From assembly GCA_044450465.1 (NCBI GenBank), contig JBIOJB010000006.1:1-45763 (forward strand): a DNA stretch of 45,763 nt, given 5' to 3'. A program made the position numbers and the translations under genes. Under the pieces are notes generated by a model. That model saw only the letters and a program-made list of their open reading frames with translations. It did no database searches and was not told the origin of the DNA. This document shows, piece by piece, positions 34,408 through 41,546 of the stretch. Positions within the stretch are counted from its first letter, which is position 1. The number at the start of each line of letters is the position of its first letter. This DNA is from JBIOJB01 sp044450465 (GTDB lineage Bacteria > Chloroflexota > Dormibacteria > Dormibacterales > Dormibacteraceae).

Positions 34408-34766
34408 ATACGCACCTCCGCGTCACGCTAGGCTCGAACGCTGGCAGTTGTAAATGGCCGTTAGCCCTCTGATTCGCAGGACTTCTGTATTGATCAGCAG
34501 AATGGGCGCAAAGGTGGGAAGGAAAGGGTCTCTGCCCGGCACTCGCAAACAGCGGTGTATGAGGCGCTTCTCGGCTAACTACGACGCGAGTGATCGGCTG
34601 ACCGACATGTCACGATCGTCGTGCTAGTCGTGGTCACTGTCCGCGTTTTCATTCCACCGCTCACTGAGGATGACGACCCAGTCCATAAGCCGAGCTCGCT
34701 CAGTCCGTCGCCGGGCAAAGTTATCGTCCTGGCCGGCATCGGCAACGGGATCTATAGTCTCGACTG
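34408..34766. other. 359-bp gap with a weak repeat copy and one promoter
   Basis: I see no gene. It holds the most divergent copy of the 57-nt repeat (34513-34569, GGTGGGAAGGAAAGGGTC…) and, at its end, TATAGT (34753-34758), the promoter of the 57-residue membrane gene. Confidence 0.5.
34753..34758 (+). promoter_or_regulatory. -10 element of 57-aa membrane gene, leaderless architecture
   Basis: TATAGT ends 8 nt before ATG 34767 and no ribosome site is present. Confidence 0.55.
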
Positions 34767-34940
34767 ATGCTTGCCAATCGGACAGTCTTCTACATACGCG
34801 CCCTTTCAGTGATTTTTTTCGTGCTTTTTGGCGGGGCGGCACTGGTTTCGTCAAATTCGTCGCATCCGCACTGGGGGTTAGCGTTCGGTATTGCGGCCGT
34901 GGTGTGCATGATGTTGGCCATCCGCCCGCTGAGCCCATAG
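34767..34940 (+). CDS. 57-residue membrane protein, two transmembrane helices
   Basis: ATG 34767 to TAG 34940. The sequence has a short basic N-terminus, a first helix (ALSVIFFVLFGGAALVSS), a short polar turn with SSHPHWG, and a second helix (LAFGIAAVVCMMLAIRPL). The hydrophobic pattern and the -10 hexamer 8 nt upstream support a real gene. Function unknown. It lies at the start of the accessory zone, 204 bp before the first good copy of the 57-nt repeat. Confidence 0.6.
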   Translation: MLANRTVFYIRALSVIFFVLFGGAALVSSNSSHPHWGLAFGIAAVVCMMLAIRPLSP

Positions 34941-35144
34941 CCTCCGCAGCGGCCGCTGCGGGCGACAAGATTGGCGGGGTGGCAAGGAGCCCAGCTACGA
35001 GGAGTGGAGCGACCGATAATGATCGGCCGGCTTCGACACGTTCAGATCGGCACTGCCCGCAAAGAACCAACAATCCACTTAGGGGACGTTGCCCAGCGCA
35101 CGATGTCTGCCACAGGCGTGCACGATGTCCTGAGACGGGACAAA

Positions 35145-35201
35145 AGCGGGAAGGGAGGGGTCCCAACCGTCATTTGCAAGTACCGGGCGAAGGTGGCGTA
35201 G
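35145..35201 (+). repeat. 57-nt repeat, copy B
   Basis: Starts AGCGGGAAGGGAGGGG and ends with an in-frame TAG. In the phase of that stop it reads SGKGGVPTVICKYRAKVA. Its complement looks like a tRNA 3' end (T-arm with 7-nt loop, then CCTTCCC-G). It lies 9 bp beyond the stop of the split PsbP-like lipoprotein gene. Confidence 0.6.
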
Positions 35202-35210
35202 AACTGGCGG

Positions 35211-35860
35211 CTAGTCGAACCCCAAGGTCTCTGTGATGACCTTGTCAAACTCTCCAATGCGATTGGTCTCGTTGGGGAACTGATAGAACGACAGCTCGTA
35301 GGTGCGATCCGACGTCGGAAAAGAGTAGAAGACCAGTATCGTTCCCTTTGGGATCGTTGACCCCGCGTCGTCTATCAGCCAGCGAAACGTGTCGCGTGTG
35401 CCATTGACTGCTGCGGCCATTACGCTCGCTGAACCCGTTGTCTCCACGTATGCGCTGTCGAAGCTAGGTAGAGGGCGTGGTCCCGGGTACCACTGCACCC
35501 AGAACCGCGCGCGACCTTCTTCACCGTTGCACGGCACGTCCCACTCTGCGAACGCCGCGACGATGTAAGGATCGCCGTAGGGCGGATTTACATCGCACTT
35601 CTTGATGTACCAGTCCGGCGGGTGCCAGAAGCTGAGCCGCCCCACGGTGCTGCACGTACTTCCCCCCAGCTCGCAGGGATGGTGGATGGGCGGACCGCTG
35701 CACACGACGACTCGGTCGGCGACGGCGACGAAGATTGCGACGCCCGCGCAGACGACGACGAGCTTGTTAGTTCTGCATGGGATGTTGATCCGCATGCACT
35801 GGCGGTAGCCAACAGGACGAGTAGCAGTCCGAGCTTTGCCAGTCGCGCCTTAGGTTTCAA
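35211..35860 (-). pseudogene. PsbP-like lipoprotein gene, apparently frameshifted
   Basis: Two adjacent frames together make one lipoprotein. The upstream frame (TTG 35860) encodes a clear signal peptide with lipobox SAC (Cys23, …LLLVLLATASACGS) and a Ser/Pro-rich linker (SSSPSPTES). The downstream frame, closed by the stop at 35211, encodes GRLSFWHPPDWYIKKC and ends TYELSFYQFPNE…ITETLGFD, resembling a PsbP-like domain. The frames differ by one base; the switch must occur near 35690-35720, between linker and domain. An alternative start in the second frame (ATG 35795) gives a poor signal sequence. A sequencing error or recent mutation would explain it. The two other PsbP-like lipoproteins in the window have this signal-linker-domain layout in one frame. 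Confidence 0.6.
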
Positions 35861-35956
35861 GGGTGAGTGCCAGTTGTCAGTAGTGGATTGGGGACTGTCA
35901 GTCGAGGCGTTCGGGACCTGAAGTGAGAGGTGCTGTATCGAATAGTTACAAGCTTA

Positions 35957-36011
35957 TGGCGGGAAGGGGGGTCCCAACCGCCAGTTGCAAATACAGGCGA
36001 GGGTCGCATAG
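35957..36011 (+). repeat. 57-nt repeat, copy C (55 nt)
   Basis: GGCGGGAAGGGGGGTCCCAACC…, ending GCATAG. It is preceded by T so that TGGC matches the complement of G-CCA. Three small indels relative to copy B break the shared reading frame. It lies 18 bp beyond the stop of the second PsbP-like lipoprotein gene. Confidence 0.6.
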
Positions 36012-36028
36012 CCGTTAGTCAGGTTGTG

Positions 36029-36613
36029 CTAAGTGGGCAGGGTCGTAGGTCGTGGCGTGACAGCAGGCGCGGTCCGCGTTGAGAAGCGAACAGTCTGAAG
36101 CAGAAGTTTGAAGTCAGGCAGATTGGTCTGGAGCGTCGCCAACGGCCACGACTGCATATAGATCCGATAGCAGTAGCTCCCAGGCATGACCGTCGCCATC
36201 GCCATCGCATACACGCCGTCCGAACTAGTCGCCGTCATCACGTACAACTTGGACGCGATCCCGCCGGGATTTACGGCTTCGGCCGACACGAGCGTGGCCT
36301 GGCCCATTCCAGCTTGACAATTTGCGCTGACACCTACGTACACCCCCCGTGGGGACATGGTCAATGGCGATCCAACTTGTTCGTTCGAGAACCAATGCTC
36401 GTCAGCTATTCCGGAAGTCCCGACGTCGAACCAGTTCGGCGGGAATCGAAGCGAGTAGCCGTAGTCCCCGGATGAGAATGTTTTCCAGTTGGCCGTCTCA
36501 CTTGGGTACGGCGAAGACGAAGGGCTGGCGTGCTGGGCAGTCGATGCCGATACGCAACCAACCGCGCCTAGCATCGTACCCACCAGCGCGACCAAGAGCC
36601 GGTGCTGAATCAT
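36029..36613 (-). CDS. PsbP-like lipoprotein
   Basis: I start it at ATG 36613, giving 194 residues with a signal peptide and lipobox (GAVGC, Cys20) followed by a Ser/Pro linker. The body begins DYGYSLRFPPNWFDVG, the hallmark of the PsbP/DUF1795-type alpha-beta-alpha sandwich, and continues with MTATSSDGVYAMAMATVMPGS-like strands and a closing helix LPDFKLLLQTVRF. Outside photosynthetic organisms such domains occur in secreted lipoproteins of unknown role. In the 229 bp upstream the minus strand encodes DGFCPLCKVPLS, a short echo of the zinc-ribbon at 17.1 kb; no complete gene is seen there. Confidence 0.72.
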   Translation of the reverse strand: MIQHRLLVALVGTMLGAVGCVSASTAQHASPSSSPYPSETANWKTFSSGDYGYSLRFPPNWFDVGTSGIADEHWFSNEQVGSPLTMSPRGVYVGVSANCQAGMGQATLVSAEAVNPGGIASKLYVMTATSSDGVYAMAMATVMPGSYCYRIYMQSWPLATLQTNLPDFKLLLQTVRFSTRTAPAVTPRPTTLPT

Positions 36614-36842
36614 CGGTCTAAGCGTGACGATTGGTGTGTTGAACACCGACCGGAGCCGCACCCGCGCAACACGGGCAGCAGCCGCGGTCGTCGTGGGTGA
36701 TAAGGGGACTTTACAGAGCGGGCAGAAGCCATCGGCAACGTCGCTGACCACCGCAAGCACTTCTTGTCTGGCCACTGCGCTCGGCACAGGATGCCCTACA
36801 TGGGGCACTCCCGGAAGGCCTTTGCCGAGCCCGATGGGGGTC

Positions 36843-38102
36843 CTATGTTCCGTGCGGCCACGCGTCGTACACCGCCGCAATTGCTGACTGCGACTCGGTG
36901 CCATCGCTGAGGTCGTAGATGTAGGTGATGCCTGTCGGCATTGTGTGCACAAACCCGCACTTGTCGGCGTCAGTGCACGCGCGCTCGCCCTCGTACCAGA
37001 TATAGCGTGGCGACAGGAATATCGGTTCCATCCTTGGCTCGGCGGATAGTTGACGCGTGGTTCCGGTCGTTAGATCGAGCAGGTAGACGCGGCCAAGGCC
37101 ATCCGCAGACCTGGCCCAGTAGACGATCATTCCTCCTGCCGGTGAGCTATTCGGGCGAATCCACTGAATCCCGCTGAGCACCTGCGCGGTCGTACCCCCG
37201 CGCCACTTCAACACACCTGAAGAATCTCGATAGTACAAGTCAGCGCCAGACCAGACTGGCATTGCTCCTCCGCTCTCCGCCGCAACGAGATCCCCAGTCA
37301 AAGTTCTGATCTGGATGCCCATGGTGTTGGCTGGAAAAGGGCCAAGCCCGCTTTCGACCAAGAGCACGTAGTTCCCGTCAGGCGAGAACCCTGCCGCCAG
37401 ACTGTAGTTGTCGGCTGGCCCCTCGCCATCGCAATGGCACCAGGCAGCCGTAGTCGCAAGGAGCCGATCCGCTCCGTGGCCAACTAGGTGCCACTCGAAC
37501 TGCCACGGACTACCTGCCGGAAAGTTGATCTCACGCACATAGGTGAGATAGTCGCCAGAGGGACTCCAGCCAAACGTGACGAGGGTATCTCGACAGCCCT
37601 GGTACACAGTTGTCCGCTGGGCGCTTGGCAATGTCAGCACGGACAGGCTTGCGCCGGTTCCGTCCGCGACCTCCGTACCGCCGATCAATGCCGGTTTCCA
37701 TGGCCCCCACGGGTCCAACGAAGTCGAGACCAATTGGACGGTTGCTGTGTTCGTGGGGTGCGCGATGTCGGTGATGTCGCGGACGACTGTTGACGTTGAG
37801 CCCGCAAGCCGTCCCAACACTAGAGTGCGATCAGACTGCTGCACGGTGCCTAAGTCGGTCGTCTCGCTTATAGGGCAAGGCGACGGTGTTTCCAGTCTCG
37901 GTGGCGATGCTACCCGAGTGTCTGAGGCTGGACTGCTCGGCGGTGCCGGACTAGGTGTTTCGCCCTGACCTGTGAATGTGATCGGAGTCGGCGTCGGTGA
38001 GCCTTGAAGACGTGGGGCGGCAGGTGCTCGTCCACACGAAGCCGCAAACATGGTCAAAACTAGGAGGGCAGCAACATCTACCTTCCCGAGCCGCAGCATC
38101 AC
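36843..38102 (-). CDS. beta-propeller (WD40/TolB-like) lipoprotein
   Basis: A 419-residue lipoprotein with signal peptide and lipobox AASC (Cys23), then a Pro/Ser/Thr linker (PTPTPITFTGQGETPSPAPP). The remainder consists of repeated blade-like units with FGWSPSGDYLTYV, AAGFSPDGNYVLLV and SSPAGGMIVYWARS, each ending in a strand, as in TolB/PD40 beta-propellers. Such proteins are thought to bind partners outside the membrane; no enzymatic motif is seen. Starts ATG 38102 (ATGATG; 38099 also possible). It has its own signal peptide and may form a unit with the PsbP-like lipoprotein 229 bp downstream on the same strand. Confidence 0.8.
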   Translation of the reverse strand: MMLRLGKVDVAALLVLTMFAASCGRAPAAPRLQGSPTPTPITFTGQGETPSPAPPSSPASDTRVASPPRLETPSPCPISETTDLGTVQQSDRTLVLGRLAGSTSTVVRDITDIAHPTNTATVQLVSTSLDPWGPWKPALIGGTEVADGTGASLSVLTLPSAQRTTVYQGCRDTLVTFGWSPSGDYLTYVREINFPAGSPWQFEWHLVGHGADRLLATTAAWCHCDGEGPADNYSLAAGFSPDGNYVLLVESGLGPFPANTMGIQIRTLTGDLVAAESGGAMPVWSGADLYYRDSSGVLKWRGGTTAQVLSGIQWIRPNSSPAGGMIVYWARSADGLGRVYLLDLTTGTTRQLSAEPRMEPIFLSPRYIWYEGERACTDADKCGFVHTMPTGITYIYDLSDGTESQSAIAAVYDAWPHGT

Positions 38103-38141
38103 TCAATACAACGAAGTAGTCGCCGGGCGGATACGCCGGAG

Positions 38142-38198
38142 AGCGGGAAGGGAGGGATTCCAACCCGCAGTTTCGTGTTCTTACCGAAGGTGGCCTGA
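38142..38198 (+). repeat. 57-nt repeat, copy D
   Basis: AGCGGGAAGGGAGGGATTCC… with an in-frame TGA 57 nt on; reads SGKGGIPTRSFVFLPKVA. GGGATTCCAACCC differs by one base from the antisense of a canonical tRNA T-loop (GGGATTCGAACCC). It overlaps a perfect hairpin GGTGGCCT-GATG-AGGCCACC (38189-38208). Confidence 0.65.
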
Positions 38199-38395
38199 TG
38201 AGGCCACCGCAAATCCGCCGCTCCGAATACCCCGACTACATGTCCTACCTCGACGCGATCGCTGCGCCTGTCGGCGGCGTCGACTCGCATGTCGTGTGGG
38301 ATGAGGACGAGGGTGAATGGGTGCTCGACCGGGACGTCGACTTCAACGCGCCGCCCGGTTCAGCGGCCCGACGGCCACTGAACCGTTCTGCGTGA
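38198..38395 (+). CDS. 65-residue hypothetical protein
   Basis: ATG 38198 begins at the last base of repeat copy D. The acidic protein contains SEYPDYMSYLDAIAAPVGG and VVWDEDEGEWVLDRDVDF, which looks like a folded or ligand-binding small protein rather than noise. No family is recognised and no ribosome site is visible. It is convergent with the 56-residue gene, with stops 13 bp apart. Confidence 0.4.
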   Translation: MRPPQIRRSEYPDYMSYLDAIAAPVGGVDSHVVWDEDEGEWVLDRDVDFNAPPGSAARRPLNRSA

Positions 38396-38408
38396 ACGGG
38401 AATCCGCT

Positions 38409-38579
38409 CTATATCTTCGTAACCACTACGGCAGACGCGATGGTCGCGGAAGCCGCAGCAAGGATCTTCTTGCGGTTGTCGTCGTGCTTCAGCCACTCGA
38501 CAACCTCCTTCGTTGTGGCCTTTGCCTGAGCCTCAGTCAACCCAGCCTTCTCCATCAACACCTTGGTTAGCTCTTCCAT
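38409..38579 (-). CDS. 56-residue small protein, helical with C-terminal hydrophobic segment
   Basis: ATG 38579 with AGGAGG about 6 nt upstream. It opens MEELTKVLMEKAGLTEAQAK, continues with KEVVEWLKHDDNRKKIL and ends in an Ala/Val-rich stretch (AAASATIASAVVVTKI) that may insert in a membrane. The N-terminal pattern resembles small helical 'EEL…EKAGLSEEQA' proteins related to DUF2267, but this is only an impression. Too short for most gene finders but well supported by the ribosome site and composition. Confidence 0.65.
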   Translation of the reverse strand: MEELTKVLMEKAGLTEAQAKATTKEVVEWLKHDDNRKKILAAASATIASAVVVTKI

Positions 38580-38597
38580 CTCATACCTCCTATGTTT

Positions 38598-38615
38598 GCC
38601 TTCCTCGAGGAAGGC
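38598..38615. repeat. perfect 18-bp palindrome GCCTTCCTCGAGGAAGGC
   Basis: It lies 19 nt upstream of the start codon of the 56-residue gene, just before its ribosome site. It could be an operator for a dimeric regulator, or a 5' mRNA stem. Confidence 0.6.
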
Positions 38616-38701
38616 ACCAACTGCAACGTAGCGTTGTCTACGGCGCGGAGCAAAGAGCCGAAGGACTCACCAAGCTTGGGAAGTTGTTGGGCGACGTGGC
38701 A

Positions 38702-38721
38702 GAGGGGGCAGTGGCCCCCTC
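38702..38721. terminator. 8-bp hairpin GAGGGGGC-AGTG-GCCCCCTC
   Basis: A perfect stem with a 4-nt loop, 160 nt downstream of the DUF6326 gene stop and 120 nt upstream of the 56-residue gene start (both on the minus strand). It is a plausible transcript boundary, without a T-run. Confidence 0.5.
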
Positions 38722-38880
38722 AGTGACATCGGCGAGGGTCCCCGCGACGTAGGTCGGGCTGCCCAGTCATCGACCCCACCTACAAGGAGCATCGCGGCGG
38801 AAAGACCGATCAGGACTCGGCCTCCATTGTTCCTCTGCACAAACGCAGCCGACCACACGATGACTGCTATCGATAAACGC

Positions 38881-39327
38881 TTATGGGTGCGTGGCCAAGA
38901 TCTTCGGTGGTGCCACCTTTGTTGCGACCGGAAGCGCGCGCTCATCGGTAGCCCACTTCCACGCGTACCAGACAATCGCTGCTGTAGCCGCAATCTCGAT
39001 GACGCTGAAGAAGATGTAGACGAGTGTGGGCGCTGAAATGAAAAGCGACCCCAGCTGAACAGCGGTCATGGTTATGCCCGCCAGGATGTTGGCCCAGCGA
39101 TTTGCTCGATTAGGCAGGAATCGGGACAGCAGAACCATCAAGATCGGGATCTCCATCAGGACCCCGGCTCCCAACGAGAAGGTTTGCGAAAGCTGGATCC
39201 CGTTTGCCTTTCCCGCCAGGATCCCCTTCACCAACTCCGGATCCATGTACCCGATGACATCGCAGTAGATCCAGTTCAGCGTTGCGAATATCCACAGTAT
39301 CGAAAGCTTTGACTTCACACCTTCCAT
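38881..39327 (-). CDS. DUF6326 family membrane protein
   Basis: ATG 39327 follows AAAGGAG by 10-11 nt; the protein has 148 residues. It opens with KSKLSILWIFATLNWIYCDVIGYMDPE, here split only by the first helix, a pattern I recognise from the DUF6326 family (LSxLWIFAxLNYxYxDVxxLMDP). Four transmembrane segments follow, including LGAGVLMEIPILMVLLS, ANILAGITMTAVQLGSLF and LVYIFFSVIEIAATAAIVW. Function unknown. The short basic C-tail should be cytoplasmic. Confidence 0.8.
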   Translation of the reverse strand: MEGVKSKLSILWIFATLNWIYCDVIGYMDPELVKGILAGKANGIQLSQTFSLGAGVLMEIPILMVLLSRFLPNRANRWANILAGITMTAVQLGSLFISAPTLVYIFFSVIEIAATAAIVWYAWKWATDERALPVATKVAPPKILATHP

Positions 39328-39772
39328 TTGAATGGCACTCCTTTGAAATAGCACGGGTTGATATATTGAGTCTGGCCGCTGCAGGTCAAATCGCTGAAGA
39401 GTCATCCGGCCCCTGTGGCCTAGGACGGCTGACTCCGACCTAGATTGACCACACTCGAAGGGGAGTCCGTGGCCCGGCGAACGCTTCTGGCTCTAGGTCG
39501 CCTGCTGCGCTTCGACCTCGACGTCCATCGCAGCGCGGTACTCGCGATAAAGATCCGGCCTTGCCGTAGGTGAAGCCGTCGGCCTGGTCGAGCAAGCGAT
39601 CCCTGGCGGCGTGATTCACGACGTGACGACCGAGTACGGATGGCGGGCCAAGGGGCGGCCTCGCAGCGATGCAGCCAATGGCGGGAAGGGAGGGGTTGCA
39701 TCCCACGATTGGCTGTACCGCGTGAGGATCGCCTGACGACCCGATTCGGCGTCAGAGTGACAACATGGTGCG
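39328..39772. other. 445-bp gap with one repeat copy
   Basis: I find no convincing gene. A plus-strand stretch from about 39567 to 39679 stays open (GGVIHDVTTEYGWRAKGRP) and runs into repeat copy E, so it may be the remnant of a gene that ended in the repeat. No start can be assigned. Confidence 0.4.
39680..39736 (+). repeat. 57-nt repeat, copy E
   Basis: GGCGGGAAGGGAGGGGTTGC… with an in-frame TGA exactly 57 nt on; reads GGKGGVASHDWLYRVRIA. The complement ends CCTTCCC-G-CCA. An extra inverted repeat CAGCCAAT/ATTGGCTG (39671-39714) encloses its G-rich core. It lies 36 bp before the next plus-strand gene. Confidence 0.6.
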
Positions 39773-40597
39773 ATGGCACGGCGAAAGGCGAGTGCGAGTG
39801 GCGGGCGGGATGAGGACGAGCGGGCCTATCTAACGAAGCCAATGGCGGTAGTCCGGGCAGGTCTGGATGAGCAGGTTGAAAAGGGCCGCGAGCTGCTGGC
39901 GAAGATCGACATACACGTGGTGCCCCAGCCAGGCCGAGCTGATGAGCTTCACGGGCAGTATTTGGCGTGGACCAACCGCAACGCCACCTACCTTGAGCGG
40001 ACCTTCACGACCAAAGAGCTGCGCACCGAATACGAGGGCGTCTTCATAGGCGGTATCGGTGTACGCGAGTCAGATCTGGACCGCATACGCGAGCTTGCCC
40101 ACGACTTGCAGCGCGACATCAACAAGCTGCTGGATATTCGCGGGCGCCTGGACTTGTACGAGCCGCCCGAGCCGCACGGCGCGGCCCACACACAACCTCC
40201 GCCGGCTCCGGCCCGCCAGGGCCCGATAAGCGTGACTTTCCAGGGCCAAGTTGGTCAGGTCAATCTAGCGGACATGATCAAGCGAGCGGACGCCAGCATC
40301 GAGCAGGTGGATCAGCGCGGCGAGGCGCGGCTGGTTGAGGGACTGCAGCACTTGACCAACGCGATCAAGGCGGCGAGCCAGGCGGCCGAAGATCAGCGAG
40401 AAGATGCGCTCGATGCGGTCGCGGTTCTGGCTGAGGTTGGCGCTCTACCGCCTCAAGAGCGCGGCAAGATGCGCGGGCGTGTACGTGGCGCCCTTTCTGT
40501 CATCGGCGACGTTGCGAGGCTGGCCCCGTCGATCAAGCAGGCATGGGACGCATGGGGCCCGACGATTACCGAGCACTTGCCCCGGCTCGGCAACTAG
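39773..40597 (+). CDS. helical protein of unknown function, possibly linked to defence
   Basis: ATG 39773 starts a 274-residue soluble protein. Residues about 20-95 (AVVRAGLDEQVEKGRELLAKI, QYLAWTNRNATYLERTF) resemble a helical module that I have seen attached to nucleotide-binding or TIR-type domains in defence-related proteins. A Pro-rich hinge (about 140-150) leads to VTFQGQVGQVNLADMIKRAD and a long helical C-terminus ending DAWGPTITEHL. No catalytic motif is visible. The start has no good ribosome site; CAACAT 7 nt upstream may be a weak -10. The family guess is low confidence. Confidence 0.6.
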   Translation: MARRKASASGGRDEDERAYLTKPMAVVRAGLDEQVEKGRELLAKIDIHVVPQPGRADELHGQYLAWTNRNATYLERTFTTKELRTEYEGVFIGGIGVRESDLDRIRELAHDLQRDINKLLDIRGRLDLYEPPEPHGAAHTQPPPAPARQGPISVTFQGQVGQVNLADMIKRADASIEQVDQRGEARLVEGLQHLTNAIKAASQAAEDQREDALDAVAVLAEVGALPPQERGKMRGRVRGALSVIGDVARLAPSIKQAWDAWGPTITEHLPRLGN

Positions 40598-40648
40598 GCG
40601 ACAGTTTCGCCGAGCAGCTCCTGCGAACCCCACGAGCACCGCGGCGGC

Positions 40649-41524
40649 CTACCGCCGCTGGCGCAACAGGCTCGCCGGCTGCGGCACGTCCGGTAGGGAC
40701 TGTAGGACCGTGCGCCATCGCTCGGGGCCTTCGCCGAGCTGGGCCGCCAGGCGTTCGAGGGCGATGTCATGCAGCATCAGCACTTCCTTGAGCAGCGCAA
40801 TCAGCCAGGCCGCGTTGAGCTCGACGCGCGCCCACTTGTGCCCCGGTAGCTCCCCCTGGAAGTACTCGGACTGGGCGAGCAGCGCCCAGGGAACCGAGTG
40901 CGTGAAGCCGGACAGAATCCGATACAGGTTGGCCCCGACGGGATCGGCGCCGGCGGCAGCTATGTCGGGCAACAAGCGCGCGAACAGCGTTGTCGCGGCT
41001 GGCCGCACTTCGCCGAAATGATCTGGCTTCTTCTGCTTACCGTCGACTGCCCGATGGCCGAGTGCGGTTGCATCCCCGACCAACGTCTTGATCCGGTCGT
41101 CCGCCGGCTTGCGCTGACCCGCGAACTTGCGGCGCTCCTGCAACGCATTGAGACGCTCAACTAGGACGCGGGCGCGCCGAGCCTTCGGCGTTATGGCTGG
41201 ATCCATGAGCCAGGCGGCGCGCGCCGCCGGTTCAGCAGCGCCTCGAAGCAATGTGTAGCCGCCTAGCGGGTAGAGCTCGCGCGTTGACAAGGCCGCCATG
41301 AAAGTGAGCAAGTGGTAGTCCGCGCTGAGCAGCAGCAGCTCGGCGAGTGGGCCGGGCTCATTGCCGCGCCAACCCTCGACTGCCCTTGCATGATCCGAGC
41401 CAGGTGGCGGGCGAACGTCAGCACGGTAGGCGTTCGCGGCTGCGACACGCGCACGCAAGTGTGCAACCGCGGCGTCGATCACCTGTTGCTCGGCTGGGGT
41501 CGCGCGGGTAGTGGCCTCGTCCAT
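40649..41524 (-). CDS. helical hypothetical protein (291 aa)
   Basis: I start it at ATG 41524. An all-helical protein with LLLLSADYHLLTFMAALSTRELYPLGGYTLLRGAAEPAAR in its first half and ILSGFTHSVPWALLAQSEYF later, a layout similar to actinobacterial hypothetical proteins that count as HEPN-like or DUF5677-like in general shape. I see no definite RxxxxH motif, so I do not claim RNase activity. It shares a 22-bp divergent start region with the frameshifted gene at 41547 and a possible bidirectional -10 element. Confidence 0.62.
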   Translation of the reverse strand: MDEATTRATPAEQQVIDAAVAHLRARVAAANAYRADVRPPPGSDHARAVEGWRGNEPGPLAELLLLSADYHLLTFMAALSTRELYPLGGYTLLRGAAEPAARAAWLMDPAITPKARRARVLVERLNALQERRKFAGQRKPADDRIKTLVGDATALGHRAVDGKQKKPDHFGEVRPAATTLFARLLPDIAAAGADPVGANLYRILSGFTHSVPWALLAQSEYFQGELPGHKWARVELNAAWLIALLKEVLMLHDIALERLAAQLGEGPERWRTVLQSLPDVPQPASLLRQRR

Positions 41525-41532
41525 AAGACGGC

Positions 41533-41539
41533 CTAGTAT
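41533..41539. promoter_or_regulatory. possible bidirectional -10 element
   Basis: Plus strand TAGTAT (41534-41539) ends 7 nt before ATG 41547. Minus strand TACTAG (41533-41538) ends 8 nt before ATG 41524. Both genes could start leaderless transcripts from the same 7 bp. Divergent initiation from symmetric -10 sequences is an established phenomenon. Confidence 0.5.
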
Positions 41540-41546
41540 CCGCCCG

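Larger units (their letters stand above)
38580..38880. other. 301-bp intergenic region with two strong palindromes
   Basis: It contains the leader of the 56-residue gene with the 18-bp palindrome at 38598-38615 and the hairpin at 38702-38721. No gene is convincing on either strand. Confidence 0.5.

Noticed and set aside
34513..39736. Integron attC sites as an explanation for the 57-nt repeat
   Set aside because: The copies lack the paired RYYYAAC and GTTRRRY core sites, and most flanking genes lie on the opposite strand to the one expected for cassettes.
34513..39736. Complete tRNA genes at the repeat copies
   Set aside because: No matching 5' acceptor strand (GGGAAGG) or anticodon arm lies at tRNA distance from any copy; only a T-arm and acceptor-like half is present, and the T-loop is degenerate.
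39420..39842. Long minus-strand open frame before the 39.8-kb gene
   Set aside because: Arg/Ser-rich composition typical of antisense frames in GC-rich DNA, and it runs through repeat copy E and the start of the plus-strand gene.
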